Shown here one piece after another: positions 8,318-17,540 of a DNA stretch of 64,000 bases. This stretch comes from Candidatus Fermentithermobacillus carboniphilus (GTDB lineage: Bacteria; Bacillota; Sulfobacillia; Fermentithermobacillales; Fermentithermobacillaceae). The notes beneath the pieces are model-generated. The model searched no databases. It worked only from the letters and a program-made list of their open reading frames with translations, and was not told where the DNA came from. Location: contig CP062796.1 in assembly GCA_018208355.1 (NCBI GenBank), positions 871,217-935,216 on the forward strand, in the 5' to 3' direction. Numbering within the stretch: position 1 is the first letter of the stretch; each line of letters starts with the position of its first letter. Both the position numbers and the translations under genes were made by a program.

Positions 8318-9882
8318 CCGCAACTCCTAATGCTCCAAGATTGAGGAGGTTCCACCAAGCCCGTTGGGATGAGCCAATCATCTTCGAGATGAGTCGAAAA
8401 GGCCAGCGCGGTATCTTCGTTGCAGAGTCCGAACAAGAGATAAAAGACGAAACTGGACCGGCTGAAAACCTGATACCCCAAGGCCTTCTACGGAAGAACC
8501 CGCCGGCTTTACCGGAACTCGGACAAATGCAAGTGTTAAGGCACTTCTTGCGGCTTTCTCAGGAGACCATCGGTGCAGACATCAACATAGACATCGGCTT
8601 AGGCACCTGCACGATGAAATACAATCCGAAGATTCATGAAGTCTTCGTGAGGTCTCCCAAGATAGCAGATCTCCACCCCTACCAGGACGAGAGTACAGTT
8701 CAGGGTATCCTCGAAATCACTTATAAGGTAGAGCAGTTCCTGAAAGAGATTTCAGGGATGGATAAGTTTTCATTCCAGCCGACTTCTGGAACTCAAGCCA
8801 TATACTCCAACGTTGCCGTTGCTCGAGCCTATCACGAGGCAAACGGCGAAGGCACCCAGCGAGACGAGGTCATTACGACCATCTTTTCTCACCCGGGAAA
8901 CGCTGGAGCGGCCAGCGCAGCTGGCTACAGAGTGATCACGCTGATGCCAGACGACAGTGGCCTTCCGGACATTAAAGCTCTTAAGTCAGTCGTATCCAAG
9001 CGTACTGCAGCTCTACTCATAACAAACCCGGAAGACACCGGGATCTTCAACGACAGGATCAAGGAGATTGTGGACATCGTTCATTCTGTCGGCGGTCTTT
9101 GCATCTATGATCAGGCGAATGCTAATGGTCTCCTGGGCATCACTCGGGCTAAAGAAGCGGGATTCGACATGTGCCATTTCAATCTCCACAAGACGTTCGC
9201 ATCTCCCCACGGGAGCCAAGGTCCCGGAACGGGTGCACAAGGCGTCGTGGCAAAGCTTGCTAGGTTTCTGCCAAAACCCACGGTGGAATTCGACGGTGAA
9301 AAGTACTATCTTGATTACGGTCGCCCGGACAGCATCGGGAAAATCCGTAAGTTTTTCGGCGTGCCGCCAGTGATATTGCGGGTCTATGCGTACATTGTCA
9401 GCCTGGGAGAGGAAGGCCTGAGGACGGTCTCGGAGATCGCGGTGCTGAACAACAACTACCTGCTCAAGAAGCTTCTCGAAATCCCCGGGCTTTCTTGCCC
9501 CATGGGCGAAGGCAGGAGAAGGATCGAACAGGCTCGGTTGAGCTGGGCCGAACTGAAAGAGAAGACCGGCGTCGGTACTGATGCTATCTGTCGCAGAGTC
9601 GTGGATTACGGGCTTCAGAGCTACTTTACCAGCCATCATCCATGGCTTGTCCCTGAACCTTTCACGCCCGAACCGGTGGAGACTTACTCAAAGGATGATA
9701 TAGACGAATATGTTGCGATAATCCGTCAAATAGCTCATGAAGCTTTCACGGATCCAGACTTGGTTTTGAACGCTCCCCACAACAGCACGATTTCAGTGAT
9801 AGACCACGAACCGCTTGTAAACATCGAGAAATTTGCTTGTACTTGGAGGGCATTTAAGAAGAAGACAGGCCAGCAGGAGTAG
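8314..9882 (+). CDS. Glycine dehydrogenase subunit 2-like protein (GcvPB family, diverged)
   Basis: This 522-residue protein is the PLP-binding half of a P-protein pair, with the Schiff-base lysine at K293 in FNLHKTF. Two signatures differ from ordinary GcvPB. The GFYPLGSCTMKYNP motif reads NIDIGLGTCTMKYNP (91-105), and the glycine-rich PHGGGGPG loop reads PHGSQGPG. The protein is about 35 residues longer than typical, mainly at the N-terminus. The start ATG overlaps the upstream stop and has GGAGG eight bases before it. With no H-protein or T-protein in the operon and with a CoA-transferase behind it, a neofunctionalised amino acid decarboxylase or lyase is plausible; this is inference. Confidence 0.85.
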   Translation: MTATPNAPRLRRFHQARWDEPIIFEMSRKGQRGIFVAESEQEIKDETGPAENLIPQGLLRKNPPALPELGQMQVLRHFLRLSQETIGADINIDIGLGTCTMKYNPKIHEVFVRSPKIADLHPYQDESTVQGILEITYKVEQFLKEISGMDKFSFQPTSGTQAIYSNVAVARAYHEANGEGTQRDEVITTIFSHPGNAGAASAAGYRVITLMPDDSGLPDIKALKSVVSKRTAALLITNPEDTGIFNDRIKEIVDIVHSVGGLCIYDQANANGLLGITRAKEAGFDMCHFNLHKTFASPHGSQGPGTGAQGVVAKLARFLPKPTVEFDGEKYYLDYGRPDSIGKIRKFFGVPPVILRVYAYIVSLGEEGLRTVSEIAVLNNNYLLKKLLEIPGLSCPMGEGRRRIEQARLSWAELKEKTGVGTDAICRRVVDYGLQSYFTSHHPWLVPEPFTPEPVETYSKDDIDEYVAIIRQIAHEAFTDPDLVLNAPHNSTISVIDHEPLVNIEKFACTWRAFKKKTGQQE

Positions 9883-10006
9883 TTGAGAGTAAGCATACAG
9901 CCAGTTCTTGCGACCTTATTTCCGGAGATATGGTATACTTGCGCTGAATTACCATCTGATAGCCTCTCTAAAGTTAAGTCGCGATTGCCCTTGGGAGGTA
10001 CAAGCA

Positions 10007-11497
10007 ATGTCTTCAGCCGTCTCGGAAAGGGTCAGATGCAAGTCGCTGCTAAGCCGCATTATGTCTGCCAGCGATGCATGCCGGTTCATAAACGACCGTG
10101 ACGTCGTGGCAGCAAGCGGGTTTACACCTGCCGGATACCCGAAAGCGGTCCCGTTGGCGCTCTGCGAGAGGCTCAAAGAAACCGGAGAGACCCTTTCAAT
10201 TACGCTCATTACCGGAGCTTCTGTCGGTGAGGAACTGGATGGTGCACTAAGTCGCGCCGGAGTTCTGTTTAAGCGCATACCTTATCAGACAAACACCTCA
10301 TGCCGTGTGGGGATTAACGAGGGAAGGATCTTATACGTCGATGATCACTTGAGCCAAGTTGCGGGACACTGCAGGAGAGGTTTCTATGGGCGCCCTGACG
10401 TAGCAGTGATTGAAGCTGTGATGATTACCGAGGACGGAAAAATTATACCATCGACTTCAGTGGGGAACTCGCCCACATTTCTCAGGGAAGCACGTGCGGT
10501 CATCATCGAGATCAATACTAGCCAGCCGCTGGACCTATACGGAATGCATGATATTTACGTTCCAAAAGATCCGCCCCATACCGAGCCGATCCCCATCCGC
10601 AGCCCTGGAGACCGTATCGGTACTATATTCATAGACTGCGACCCGGAAAAGATTGTGGCCATAGTCGTCACCGACATGCCGGACAAGCCTCGTGAACTTA
10701 CCCCGGGAAATGAACAGACTACCCGCATAGCGTCAGAGGTCGTGGATTTTCTCGAGCACGAGGTCAGAATCGGCAGACTACCCAAGAACTTATTGCCTCT
10801 TCAGTCTGGCGTGGGAAACATCGCCAATTCCGTCTTAAAAGGCCTTCTGGAGTCTCGTTTCGAGAACATGACTTTCTATTCGGAAGTCATACAGGACTCT
10901 GTACTGGACCTGTTGGATGCCGGCAAGATCGAGGCCGCTTCGGCAACCTCCTTATCGCTCTCTCCCACAAGGCTGGAGGTGTTCTACAAAAGATTGAACG
11001 AATACAGGGACAAGATAATCCTGAGACCGCAGGAAATATCCAACCACCCGGAGGTTATCAGGCGACTCGGCGTCATTGCCATGAACACCGCGATCGAGAT
11101 GGACATATACGGCAACGTGAATTCCTCACACACTTTCGGGACCCACATGATGAACGGGATAGGTGGCTCAGGAGATTTCTCCCGCAACGCATATCTAACC
11201 ATCTTCATGGCACCGTCAACGGCGAAAGGAGGAGCCATTTCGACCGTAGTGCCCATGGTTAGCCACGTAGATCACACGGAGCACGAGGTCCATGTGCTAG
11301 TCACTGAACAGGGTCTTGCCGACTTGCGCGGTCTTGCTCCAAGGGAAAGAGCCAAGGTCATCATCGAGAAGTGTGCCCACCCTGATTACCGACCAGCGCT
11401 CCGTGATTATTTCCGGAGGGCGGAGTCTAGGGGTGGTCACACTCCCCACATTCTTGAGGAAGTGTTCTCATGGCACTCGCGATTCGGGCAAACATAG
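10007..11497 (+). CDS. Acetyl-CoA hydrolase/CoA-transferase (Cat1/ACH1 family)
   Basis: This 496-residue enzyme exchanges CoA between carboxylic acids, for example acetate and succinate. The N-terminal GFTPAGYPKAVP motif is diagnostic. The catalytic glutamate lies in YSEVIQD near residue 293, and the C-terminal GGSGDFSRNA and TEQGLADLRGL motifs are present. The start is the ATG at 10007, preceded by GGGAGG at eight bases; an in-frame upstream extension lacks family similarity. It lies 124 bases after the P-protein gene and probably closes the operon by activating or releasing the product acid. Acid substrate specificity cannot be read from sequence. Confidence 0.9.
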   Translation: MSSAVSERVRCKSLLSRIMSASDACRFINDRDVVAASGFTPAGYPKAVPLALCERLKETGETLSITLITGASVGEELDGALSRAGVLFKRIPYQTNTSCRVGINEGRILYVDDHLSQVAGHCRRGFYGRPDVAVIEAVMITEDGKIIPSTSVGNSPTFLREARAVIIEINTSQPLDLYGMHDIYVPKDPPHTEPIPIRSPGDRIGTIFIDCDPEKIVAIVVTDMPDKPRELTPGNEQTTRIASEVVDFLEHEVRIGRLPKNLLPLQSGVGNIANSVLKGLLESRFENMTFYSEVIQDSVLDLLDAGKIEAASATSLSLSPTRLEVFYKRLNEYRDKIILRPQEISNHPEVIRRLGVIAMNTAIEMDIYGNVNSSHTFGTHMMNGIGGSGDFSRNAYLTIFMAPSTAKGGAISTVVPMVSHVDHTEHEVHVLVTEQGLADLRGLAPRERAKVIIEKCAHPDYRPALRDYFRRAESRGGHTPHILEEVFSWHSRFGQT

Positions 11498-11542
11498 GCA
11501 CTCGGCTGGCTCGGGTGACTGGTCGGCACCGTTCAGTGCCTA
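11495..11542. terminator. Inverted repeat between convergent genes
   Basis: TAGGCACT (11495-11502) is perfectly complementary to AGTGCCTA (11535-11542) across a GC-rich 32-base loop that can itself fold. It overlaps the stops of the converging CoA-transferase and methyltransferase genes. There is no U-tract, so a bidirectional terminator is possible but not proven. Confidence 0.4.
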
Positions 11543-12590
11543 GCCACCAGCGTGCACCACGAAATAGCCATTTCCTTTACTGGTAGAGCGTCAAAACCGG
11601 CACCTCCCAAAAGTTCGCTGCGCGGAGTCGGCTGGGCCCTAACTTCCATGAGGTTCTCCACGGATACTCGTAGACCGCTCTCCGTGAATACTTTCAGGGC
11701 ACTGTCCATGTAGCACAGATCGGCTAGGCCGTTTTCCCTCAGCAGCTGATCGGTTTCAAGGTCGCCTTTGGGATAAAAGATGGAAGTGGCGAACATGTAA
11801 CCCTTGAGAGTTCGACTGATTTCCGCAACCGCGCGACGGGGGTACCTTATATTCTGGAGTCCCACGTGAGATGTGAAAACCGGGACGCAGTCGTCCCTGA
11901 ATGGCATCCTTCTCACGTCAAACGCCAGGAAATCCAGGTTCTTGTCTATACCTAAATAGTGGAAGTACTTCTTATTACGCCGCAGCACTCGCGGGCTGAA
12001 GTCCGTGACTACGACCTGACGGTCTGGAAAGCAGCAAGCAAGCCGCTCAACCAGTGTACCGACTCCGCTTGCCAAGTCGACAATCAGTCCAGATGCCGCG
12101 GACACAAGGTTAAGTACGTGCTCGATCTGGGATCTCTGACACGCCTCATATTCCGGAGTATATATACCACCAAGGTCGCTCGCTGCCTCGCGAGCACCCG
12201 CGTAGTCCCCTCGCTCCATTAGCACCATTGACCTGAAGAATCGGTCTACTCCCGACAGAGACTCCAACGGAGATTTGGTCAGTCTCTCGTCTATTTCAGG
12301 TTCTCTTTGAGGAACGCAGATAGATGGCTATCAACCTCTTCCCACAGGTCTTCGCGCTGCACATCCGGAGTTAAGAATGCCCCTATGCCGTCCTTCACTG
12401 AGTAGGTCGCACCGCAGGCGCTACACTCAGCACGCCCCTCCATTACGTCGTAGTCTGGGGCTCGGGCTCCGCCAACACCCGTGTCCTCGATTGCGATCTG
12501 GGTATCCGAATTTTCAACCTCGAAGATGTCCCATGTAAGCTCGCCTCGGCACGCGGGGCACACAAGGAGATCCCTCAGATGCTCTCGCAT
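11533..12590 (-). pseudogene. Trm112-like zinc ribbon fused to SAM methyltransferase, frameshifted
   Basis: Two adjacent frames on the minus strand encode one original protein. The N-terminal part (ATG at 12590, GGGAGG eight bases upstream) has LLVCPACRGEL and a second CSAC pair, a Trm112p-type zinc ribbon, and ends at a TAG at 12291. The following frame resumes in register one base away as PEIDERLTKSPLESLSG-like sequence and continues into a class I methyltransferase with VDLASGVGTLVERL and the acidic strand VVVTDFSP. Loss of one base near 12290 explains the split. It may be a real pseudogene or a sequencing error. Substrate unknown; such fusions act on small molecules such as quinones or on unidentified targets. 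Confidence 0.8.
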
Positions 12591-12627
12591 GCGTGTATCC
12601 CTCCCGATGCCCACTTCGACAGCGGAC

Positions 12628-12659
12628 CGAGGTATTCCAGTACTGCGGTAACGTTACTC
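12628..12659 (-). pseudogene. Relic of a HepT (HEPN toxin) gene 3' end
   Basis: About 30 bases (GAGGTATTCCAGTACTGCGG and the following GTAACGT) match the last codons of the HepT gene near 27965-27995 with one substitution and one extra base. In that gene this segment encodes the YVTAVLEYLE end. Nothing else of the gene remains here, so this is a tiny fossil of a HEPN/MNT module. Confidence 0.5.
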
Positions 12660-12733
12660 TTTCGTTGCTAATGCTTTACCCCAGCAGCCAATGCACCGTT
12701 ACACCGTGTGGCAGCCATGAAGAAAGAACTGGC

Positions 12734-13687
12734 CTAATCCCCTTTCAGAACAAAATCCAGAGCACGCAGTAGCGTGTCGCTGAAATCCGGCGGAAAGCGG
12801 TGGCCCATGCCAGGGCGGACATCCAGCTTGCACAGGAGACCGTTTTTCTCCATGGCATCCTGTAGCCGGCAAGCTCCCTGGTAGAACTGGTCTCTATCCC
12901 CGGTTATGATGTAGCCTCTGACCCCCCGCGGCGCCGCTTTATCCATCAGGACCACGAACCCCTCTATGTCCCGTACAGCCGGCACAACAGCGATGAATCC
13001 GCGACTCTGAAAGGGATCGCCCTTCAATGCAGCGGTGATGGCGATCCTCCCTCCTTGCGAAGCCCCGGCAATAACCACACGGCTTGGGTCAAATCGGTAA
13101 CTATCCCGCGTCTTCTCATAAGCCCATGTCACCTCGGTCGCTGCCCTGTCCTCGTCGTCCCAGCAGAACTCGTCTTTAGCGCACATCTGCGAAGACTGAG
13201 GAATTGCCACAACTATACCTGTTTCGGTAGCTGGTTGCCAGTACGGCGCGAACTTCTGAGCATCGCTCCCACGGGAATGCAGTGCCATGAGCAGCGGAGG
13301 TGGGGATGCACCGTCTGCCTTCCGGGGTGGCAGAACCATAATCTGCGGACGAGACCCCTCTTGAGCCGCAGCACCAAGGTGCTTGCACGCGAGCACGATC
13401 TCACGGAACTCGGGAGTGTCACGGATAGGTGCCAAGTCAGTTTCGTTCATTAACGTGGTTTCGGACCACCAAATCCCGTGACCCACTGCCTCTTCAAAGA
13501 TAGCGAGTGCCTTTCTTGTTTCTCCAAGAAGACTGTAAAGGCATGCCCGCCAATATGAAGTCCTTGTAGCTCTCTCAGGGAAAATCTCAGCCGCAGAGTT
13601 GGCCGCTTCCAAAGCCTCGCGCAATTTTCCTTGACCATAAAGTGTAATAATACGGTCCTGGAGCTCGGCCCAATTCTTTACCTCCAT
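12734..13687 (-). CDS. Alpha/beta hydrolase with N-terminal TPR-like domain
   Basis: This 317-residue protein combines about 100 helical residues with TPR-like repeats and a phospholipase/carboxylesterase-type hydrolase domain. The nucleophile is S210 in GASQGG. An aspartate in TGDRDQF and a histidine in GMGHRFPP complete a likely triad. There is no signal peptide, so it is probably cytoplasmic. A strong GGAGGAGG lies just before the ATG. A decayed copy lies at 17541-18104, part of a segmental duplication that also includes the downstream lipoprotein hydrolase and an MNT gene. Substrate unknown; an esterase role is the safest reading. Confidence 0.82.
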   Translation of the reverse strand: MEVKNWAELQDRIITLYGQGKLREALEAANSAAEIFPERATRTSYWRACLYSLLGETRKALAIFEEAVGHGIWWSETTLMNETDLAPIRDTPEFREIVLACKHLGAAAQEGSRPQIMVLPPRKADGASPPPLLMALHSRGSDAQKFAPYWQPATETGIVVAIPQSSQMCAKDEFCWDDEDRAATEVTWAYEKTRDSYRFDPSRVVIAGASQGGRIAITAALKGDPFQSRGFIAVVPAVRDIEGFVVLMDKAAPRGVRGYIITGDRDQFYQGACRLQDAMEKNGLLCKLDVRPGMGHRFPPDFSDTLLRALDFVLKGD

Positions 13688-14002
13688 TTCTTGTCACCTC
13701 CTCCCGTATGCCACACCATTCAGGCATCTTGATAACGCAATCCTAAGTCTCCCGAACCGCGACGCGCCGCGTGCTCCAAATTTCTATTACACCATCACGT
13801 GACTGCGGGAAATTTCGACCCCGACTGACAAAATCCTTCCACTACAGTTAAGACTTCGTAAATGGCATAACGACAGACCCCACGAATAATAAGCTAATCT
13901 CACCTAGAGTATCAGCCGCGGTTCCAGGGTTTTGAAGTCAGCATGCTCAGATCCAATGGAGAAGCATACCTGTTGGTAGACTCCGTACGAAGGCCTTAGA
14001 AC
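13688..14002. other. Intergenic region, no gene seen
   Basis: It contains the GGAGGAGG ribosome binding site of the hydrolase at its left end. The last 45 bases (from about 13958) recur at 18105 in the duplicated segment. No ORF, clear promoter or RNA was recognised. Confidence 0.5.
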
Positions 14003-15391
14003 CTAATCTCGAGCTTGTCCTGCGGTCTTCACCCACTCCGATATGTCATCGATCACTTCCTCTGACACATGTCCCGGAACCAGGTACTCATCAGGAGAGC
14101 TTTTGCCCGTACCGCTGATAAATAAGTGGTTTAGATCCTTATAAGTCTTGATGCTAACGTTCTCTCGCGCGTTGGCTTCTCCCAGAAGGCCGTCTTTCCA
14201 ACCCTGAAGGTCTTTCATAGTGACCTGGTAGTCCCTTTCGCCCTGCAAAATCAGCATGGGAAGCCCGACTTCTCTAGCAGTCTCCACCGCATCGTACGCC
14301 GCAAGATCGTCCCAGTAGGACTTAGGAGCATTCAGGGCCAGTTCCCCTTCTCTGAGTTGGCCGGATCTGATCTTCTGGACCTCAGCCTTTGTCGCCTCGA
14401 TCGCTCTGGATTCGGCCTCACTAATGGTCGCGTCCAGCCCTGCGATATACTCCACCTGCTCCACTATTAAATCAAGGAGATCCCTGCTCGCAGGTGCCAG
14501 CATAACGATTCCGGCTATGCGCGTGCGCTGCGATGCTAAACACTCTTCTGCTATCCTTGGCGCCAGCGTCGCGCCGAGACTGTGCCCAATAACGAACACT
14601 CTTTCTGGATCCACTCGAGGCGTTTCTTTCAAGAGCGCCACCGCGGCTACGGCATCATCGATAGTCTCCTCTTTGACGGTCATGTTCTTTATGTCCTTCA
14701 TCTCAGCTGCGTAATGCTTCGTTCGCTTCTCATACCGCAAGGCAGCAATACCCCTTGACGCAAGTCCCCACGCCAAGTCTTTGAAAGGTTTATTGGGTCC
14801 CAGGGTCTCGTCCCTGTCTTGGGGACCCGAGCCATGGACCAAAACCACAGCCGGAAATGGTCCTTCACCCTTGGGCATGGTCAAAGTACCGGGTAGGGCC
14901 CATCGGTCTTGGCCAACCACGACCTCTTGTTCCGTGAAAGAGTCCTCTTCGGCATAGACAGGAGCGGTATACTGGCTTGAGACCTGCGCCGGCTGAAATG
15001 CCACCAGCCATAAACCGGCCACTTTTGCTTCGTCATCGAAAACTACCTTGATATCAACGGAGCCCTTCTCAAAAGCGGCAGTGACGTAAACTACCCTGTA
15101 TCCGGATTCCTGGATAAACTTTGTTCTCGTGATTTGCAGCCATCTCCCGCCCTGAACTAGAAGTCCCGACCACAGTTCACCCAGTTTCGAAGCCGGCATC
15201 GCCGCAGCCATTTGCTTGTTGAATATCTTGCTGGCTTCTTCGTATTTGCCGGCAGCCATAGACAAGACAAGATTCCGGGCAAGAGCGTCCAACTCTTCTG
15301 GGGTCCTAGAGACGGTTTGTTGCGGTTTGGGTGCGCACCCTGAGAGAAAAAGCATACAAGCGACTAAGAAACAACCCAGAGTCGCTTTCAT
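14003..15391 (-). CDS. Lipoprotein alpha/beta hydrolase with DUF3887 domain
   Basis: The 462-residue product starts MKATLGCFLVACMLFLSGC, a lipoprotein signal peptide with lipobox LSGC, so it is exported and lipid-anchored. About 90 residues of DUF3887-type domain follow, then a prolyl-oligopeptidase/dienelactone-hydrolase-like alpha/beta hydrolase with the oxyanion segment LVHGSGPQDRDE, nucleophile in GHSLGA and a C-terminal histidine in DLNHLF. The chosen ATG at 15391 gives the signal peptide; a longer frame upstream is out of a truncated MNT gene. It overlaps the stop of that fragment. A deleted copy lies at 18152-18999. Substrate unknown. Confidence 0.87.
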   Translation of the reverse strand: MKATLGCFLVACMLFLSGCAPKPQQTVSRTPEELDALARNLVLSMAAGKYEEASKIFNKQMAAAMPASKLGELWSGLLVQGGRWLQITRTKFIQESGYRVVYVTAAFEKGSVDIKVVFDDEAKVAGLWLVAFQPAQVSSQYTAPVYAEEDSFTEQEVVVGQDRWALPGTLTMPKGEGPFPAVVLVHGSGPQDRDETLGPNKPFKDLAWGLASRGIAALRYEKRTKHYAAEMKDIKNMTVKEETIDDAVAAVALLKETPRVDPERVFVIGHSLGATLAPRIAEECLASQRTRIAGIVMLAPASRDLLDLIVEQVEYIAGLDATISEAESRAIEATKAEVQKIRSGQLREGELALNAPKSYWDDLAAYDAVETAREVGLPMLILQGERDYQVTMKDLQGWKDGLLGEANARENVSIKTYKDLNHLFISGTGKSSPDEYLVPGHVSEEVIDDISEWVKTAGQARD

Positions 15392-15720
15392 CTTAAGACC
15401 ACCAACCCCATCTCGGATTCCGTTCTGAACAGGGGTGAAAGCCTGGTATAAACCCCCATCCTCTCCGCCCACGCAATATCCCCTGTCACACGCTTCTCTA
15501 CTTCGTCGAACTGGAGAACCCTTGCCATTCTTCCAGGCGGCAATTCTCTGGCTATCAGCAGGACATCAATGTCTGACCCATAAGTCGGACTCCCTACAGA
15601 ACCGAAGACCACGAAACTCGTAAGGTTAGGGCCATAGACCTGGATACATTCGTTCTTGAGGCGATCGCAAAGCTCCTCAAAGGTTTTCCTTAAGATACCA
15701 TTCGAACCAGCGTCGCTCAC
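15388..15720 (-). pseudogene. Truncated MNT-family nucleotidyltransferase
   Basis: The 110-residue frame matches the first 110 residues of the intact gene at 19568-20083. It retains GSDIDVLLIA with the catalytic DxD, but residues are missing in the GSVGRGTPTYG loop (here GSVGSPTYG). It stops where the homologue continues for another 60 residues, and its partner HEPN gene is absent. The stop overlaps the lipoprotein start by ATGA. This is the decayed partner of a duplicated MNT/HEPN module. Confidence 0.75.
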
Positions 15721-15838
15721 TCGGCATCCCCTACTTTACAACAACAGCAAAGCCTCGCTGCCCTCATGTTATCATACGGAATAGGCAAACTAAAACTTTC
15801 CTCGATCGTGTCGTATTTTGGGGTCCGAGTCCCGCCCA

Positions 15839-16246
15839 CTAGTCCCCTCCAAGGGCAAGTTCCAGACACTTCCGCAGCGCTGCGTCATACTCTAGGTTAG
15901 GTCCTTCGCCCAAAGGCAACCCCTTGGTCAGAGCCTCCACATATCGCACCAGGTCTTGCGGATCAGGCTCAGCCAGAACGTCTGGAGTCGTATGGGTTTC
16001 CTCGTTTGCCGTGAAATCAGCATTCAGGGCCATCTGGCTGGGGAAGAAGACAGCCATCTTACTGTTCGGCAGGACCATTATCACGGGGGTTGGTCCTCCA
16101 CCGTCTCCCGCTGTGGGTTCACCGACTACGGTTGCCCAACCAAAACTTTTGCAGAAAGATGCAAACCCTTCCGCAGATGAGAACACTAGCTGTCTCGACG
16201 ATGCATCGCACCGGGTTTTTGGGACACGGGTTTGAGTATACAACAT
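15839..16246 (-). pseudogene. S41 (C-terminal processing) peptidase fragment
   Basis: The frame encodes the C-terminal third of an S41 peptidase, including SSAEGFASF (catalytic serine region) and GWATVVGEPTAGDGGG, and ends naturally. The N-terminal and PDZ parts are missing and the start region shows no family similarity. It is a 5'-truncated relic on the minus strand. Confidence 0.7.
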
Positions 16247-16256
16247 CCGCCGTCGG

Positions 16257-16565
16257 TTAGTCTGCCACCTCCTGGTCGCAGGAAAGTTCTTGCAACGCGA
16301 TAAACCCGGGTATGAGGGTGATAGCTCCGATAAGGGAAGTTATTAGCATCCCGAAAGAACCGCTTTGGGAGCCGATAAGCTTGGAAATTGTTGAAGGACT
16401 GAGAAAAGTTAAAAGTAAGCTAATGAGGATGATGATTCCAACAAATTGGGGAAGGATCTCCCCTCGAAAGACTTCCATACTGACGGATGGACTTTCTGCC
16501 TTGCTTTCACAAAAAGTAAGATCCGGTCTTCGCTCTTTCACTTTGCAAGGAATACGGTTGAACAA
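16257..16565 (-). pseudogene. Permease fragment (two hydrophobic helices)
   Basis: The 102-residue frame has a charged N-terminal half and two membrane helices with FLSPSTISKLIG and GAITLIPGFIA, resembling a DUF318/YraQ-type permease. It is cut right after GFIA, where the family continues with further helices. Both ends appear lost, so it is treated as a relic. Confidence 0.55.
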
Positions 16566-16607
16566 TCGGAACCTTCAGAATAAAATCTTGGTGAGGGGGC
16601 ATATCCG

Positions 16608-17405
16608 TTGCTAAAGAAAACCGGCCTTCTTCTCATCATCTTGCTTTTTCTTCTTTCTTATGGCCTTCGTTGGAACGCCACATCACGAGGTAAGGATACG
16701 GTTGAATTCACCGACTACCGCGTTAGATCCGCGCTGGATTTCGCGGCTCGAGACTCCTCTGCCAAGTACGTGGTTAAGGAAGGCACACCGGTCAAAGCCT
16801 GGGTATCGGGATCGTCGGATGGATATACCGTCAACGCTGCGTTTAGTCTCAATGATTATGCCTGGCTTGTGATGGTGAAATTTGATCCGGCTGGTAACCC
16901 CGTGAGCTGTTCTACCGAAATCTGGTCTGCTTTCACTGTCTCGAGGTATCTTTGCACGTTGTCTTTTGCAATGGCAGGGCTGTGGTTGGCCGTAACTTTC
17001 ATATTTCCCCATTTTGCAGTTAAATGCCCTGATTGCACAACCAATCCACTCCTGCCGGTGGTCACGGAACAGCACGACACAACGATCTTCGCCGGCGGGG
17101 TTGATGACGAAGGATTCACATTACCACCTATAGTCGAGAGGGCGTGGATTTGTCCCCGCTGTGGTTATACGAAGGTGAAGTACGTTGTGCCGGAATACTA
17201 CCGCCCGGGTTTGGCCCGGTCACCGGCAGACACAGGACTACCACGGCTACACCCAAGGGAGCTGGACCGACTTGAGCGTGCATTCGATAAGTGGACCAAG
17301 GATAGGAAGGAAATGGCGCGCTTCCACTCCTTTGAAGAATGGAAAGCATTCTTCGATGAACTGAAGACCCGTGAAGGAGAAAAGAGGCAGTTCCGTTTCC
17401 AATAA
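16608..17405 (+). CDS. Uncharacterised membrane protein with zinc ribbon
   Basis: This 265-residue protein starts at a TTG nine bases after GAGGGGG. It has an N-terminal membrane anchor (residues 5-20) and a second membrane helix near 113-133. A cytoplasmic part follows with CPDC near residue 143 and CPRC near 184, which together form a probable zinc ribbon. The C-terminal 80 residues are charged and helical. Between the helices lies an extracytoplasmic domain of about 90 residues of unknown fold. I do not recognise a family. It is transcribed divergently from the permease and peptidase relics. A real gene is likely because length, start signal and domain order are coherent. Confidence 0.65.
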   Translation: MLKKTGLLLIILLFLLSYGLRWNATSRGKDTVEFTDYRVRSALDFAARDSSAKYVVKEGTPVKAWVSGSSDGYTVNAAFSLNDYAWLVMVKFDPAGNPVSCSTEIWSAFTVSRYLCTLSFAMAGLWLAVTFIFPHFAVKCPDCTTNPLLPVVTEQHDTTIFAGGVDDEGFTLPPIVERAWICPRCGYTKVKYVVPEYYRPGLARSPADTGLPRLHPRELDRLERAFDKWTKDRKEMARFHSFEEWKAFFDELKTREGEKRQFRFQ

Positions 17406-17540
17406 CCAGCCCGGCAACTATTAGTCTGGAACAGTCATTTCGACGGCGAGAATCTAGAGAAAATCGGAGCGTCAAATTCGCTTGGGAGCTACGTTTTCGC
17501 TGGTCCTTTTTCGTCCGTGCTGACGACAAAGGCTTGCTAA

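Noticed and set aside
13055..13453. Plus-strand open frame repeated at 17744-18148
   Set aside because: Antisense shadow of the alpha/beta hydrolase; it recurs because the hydrolase gene is duplicated.
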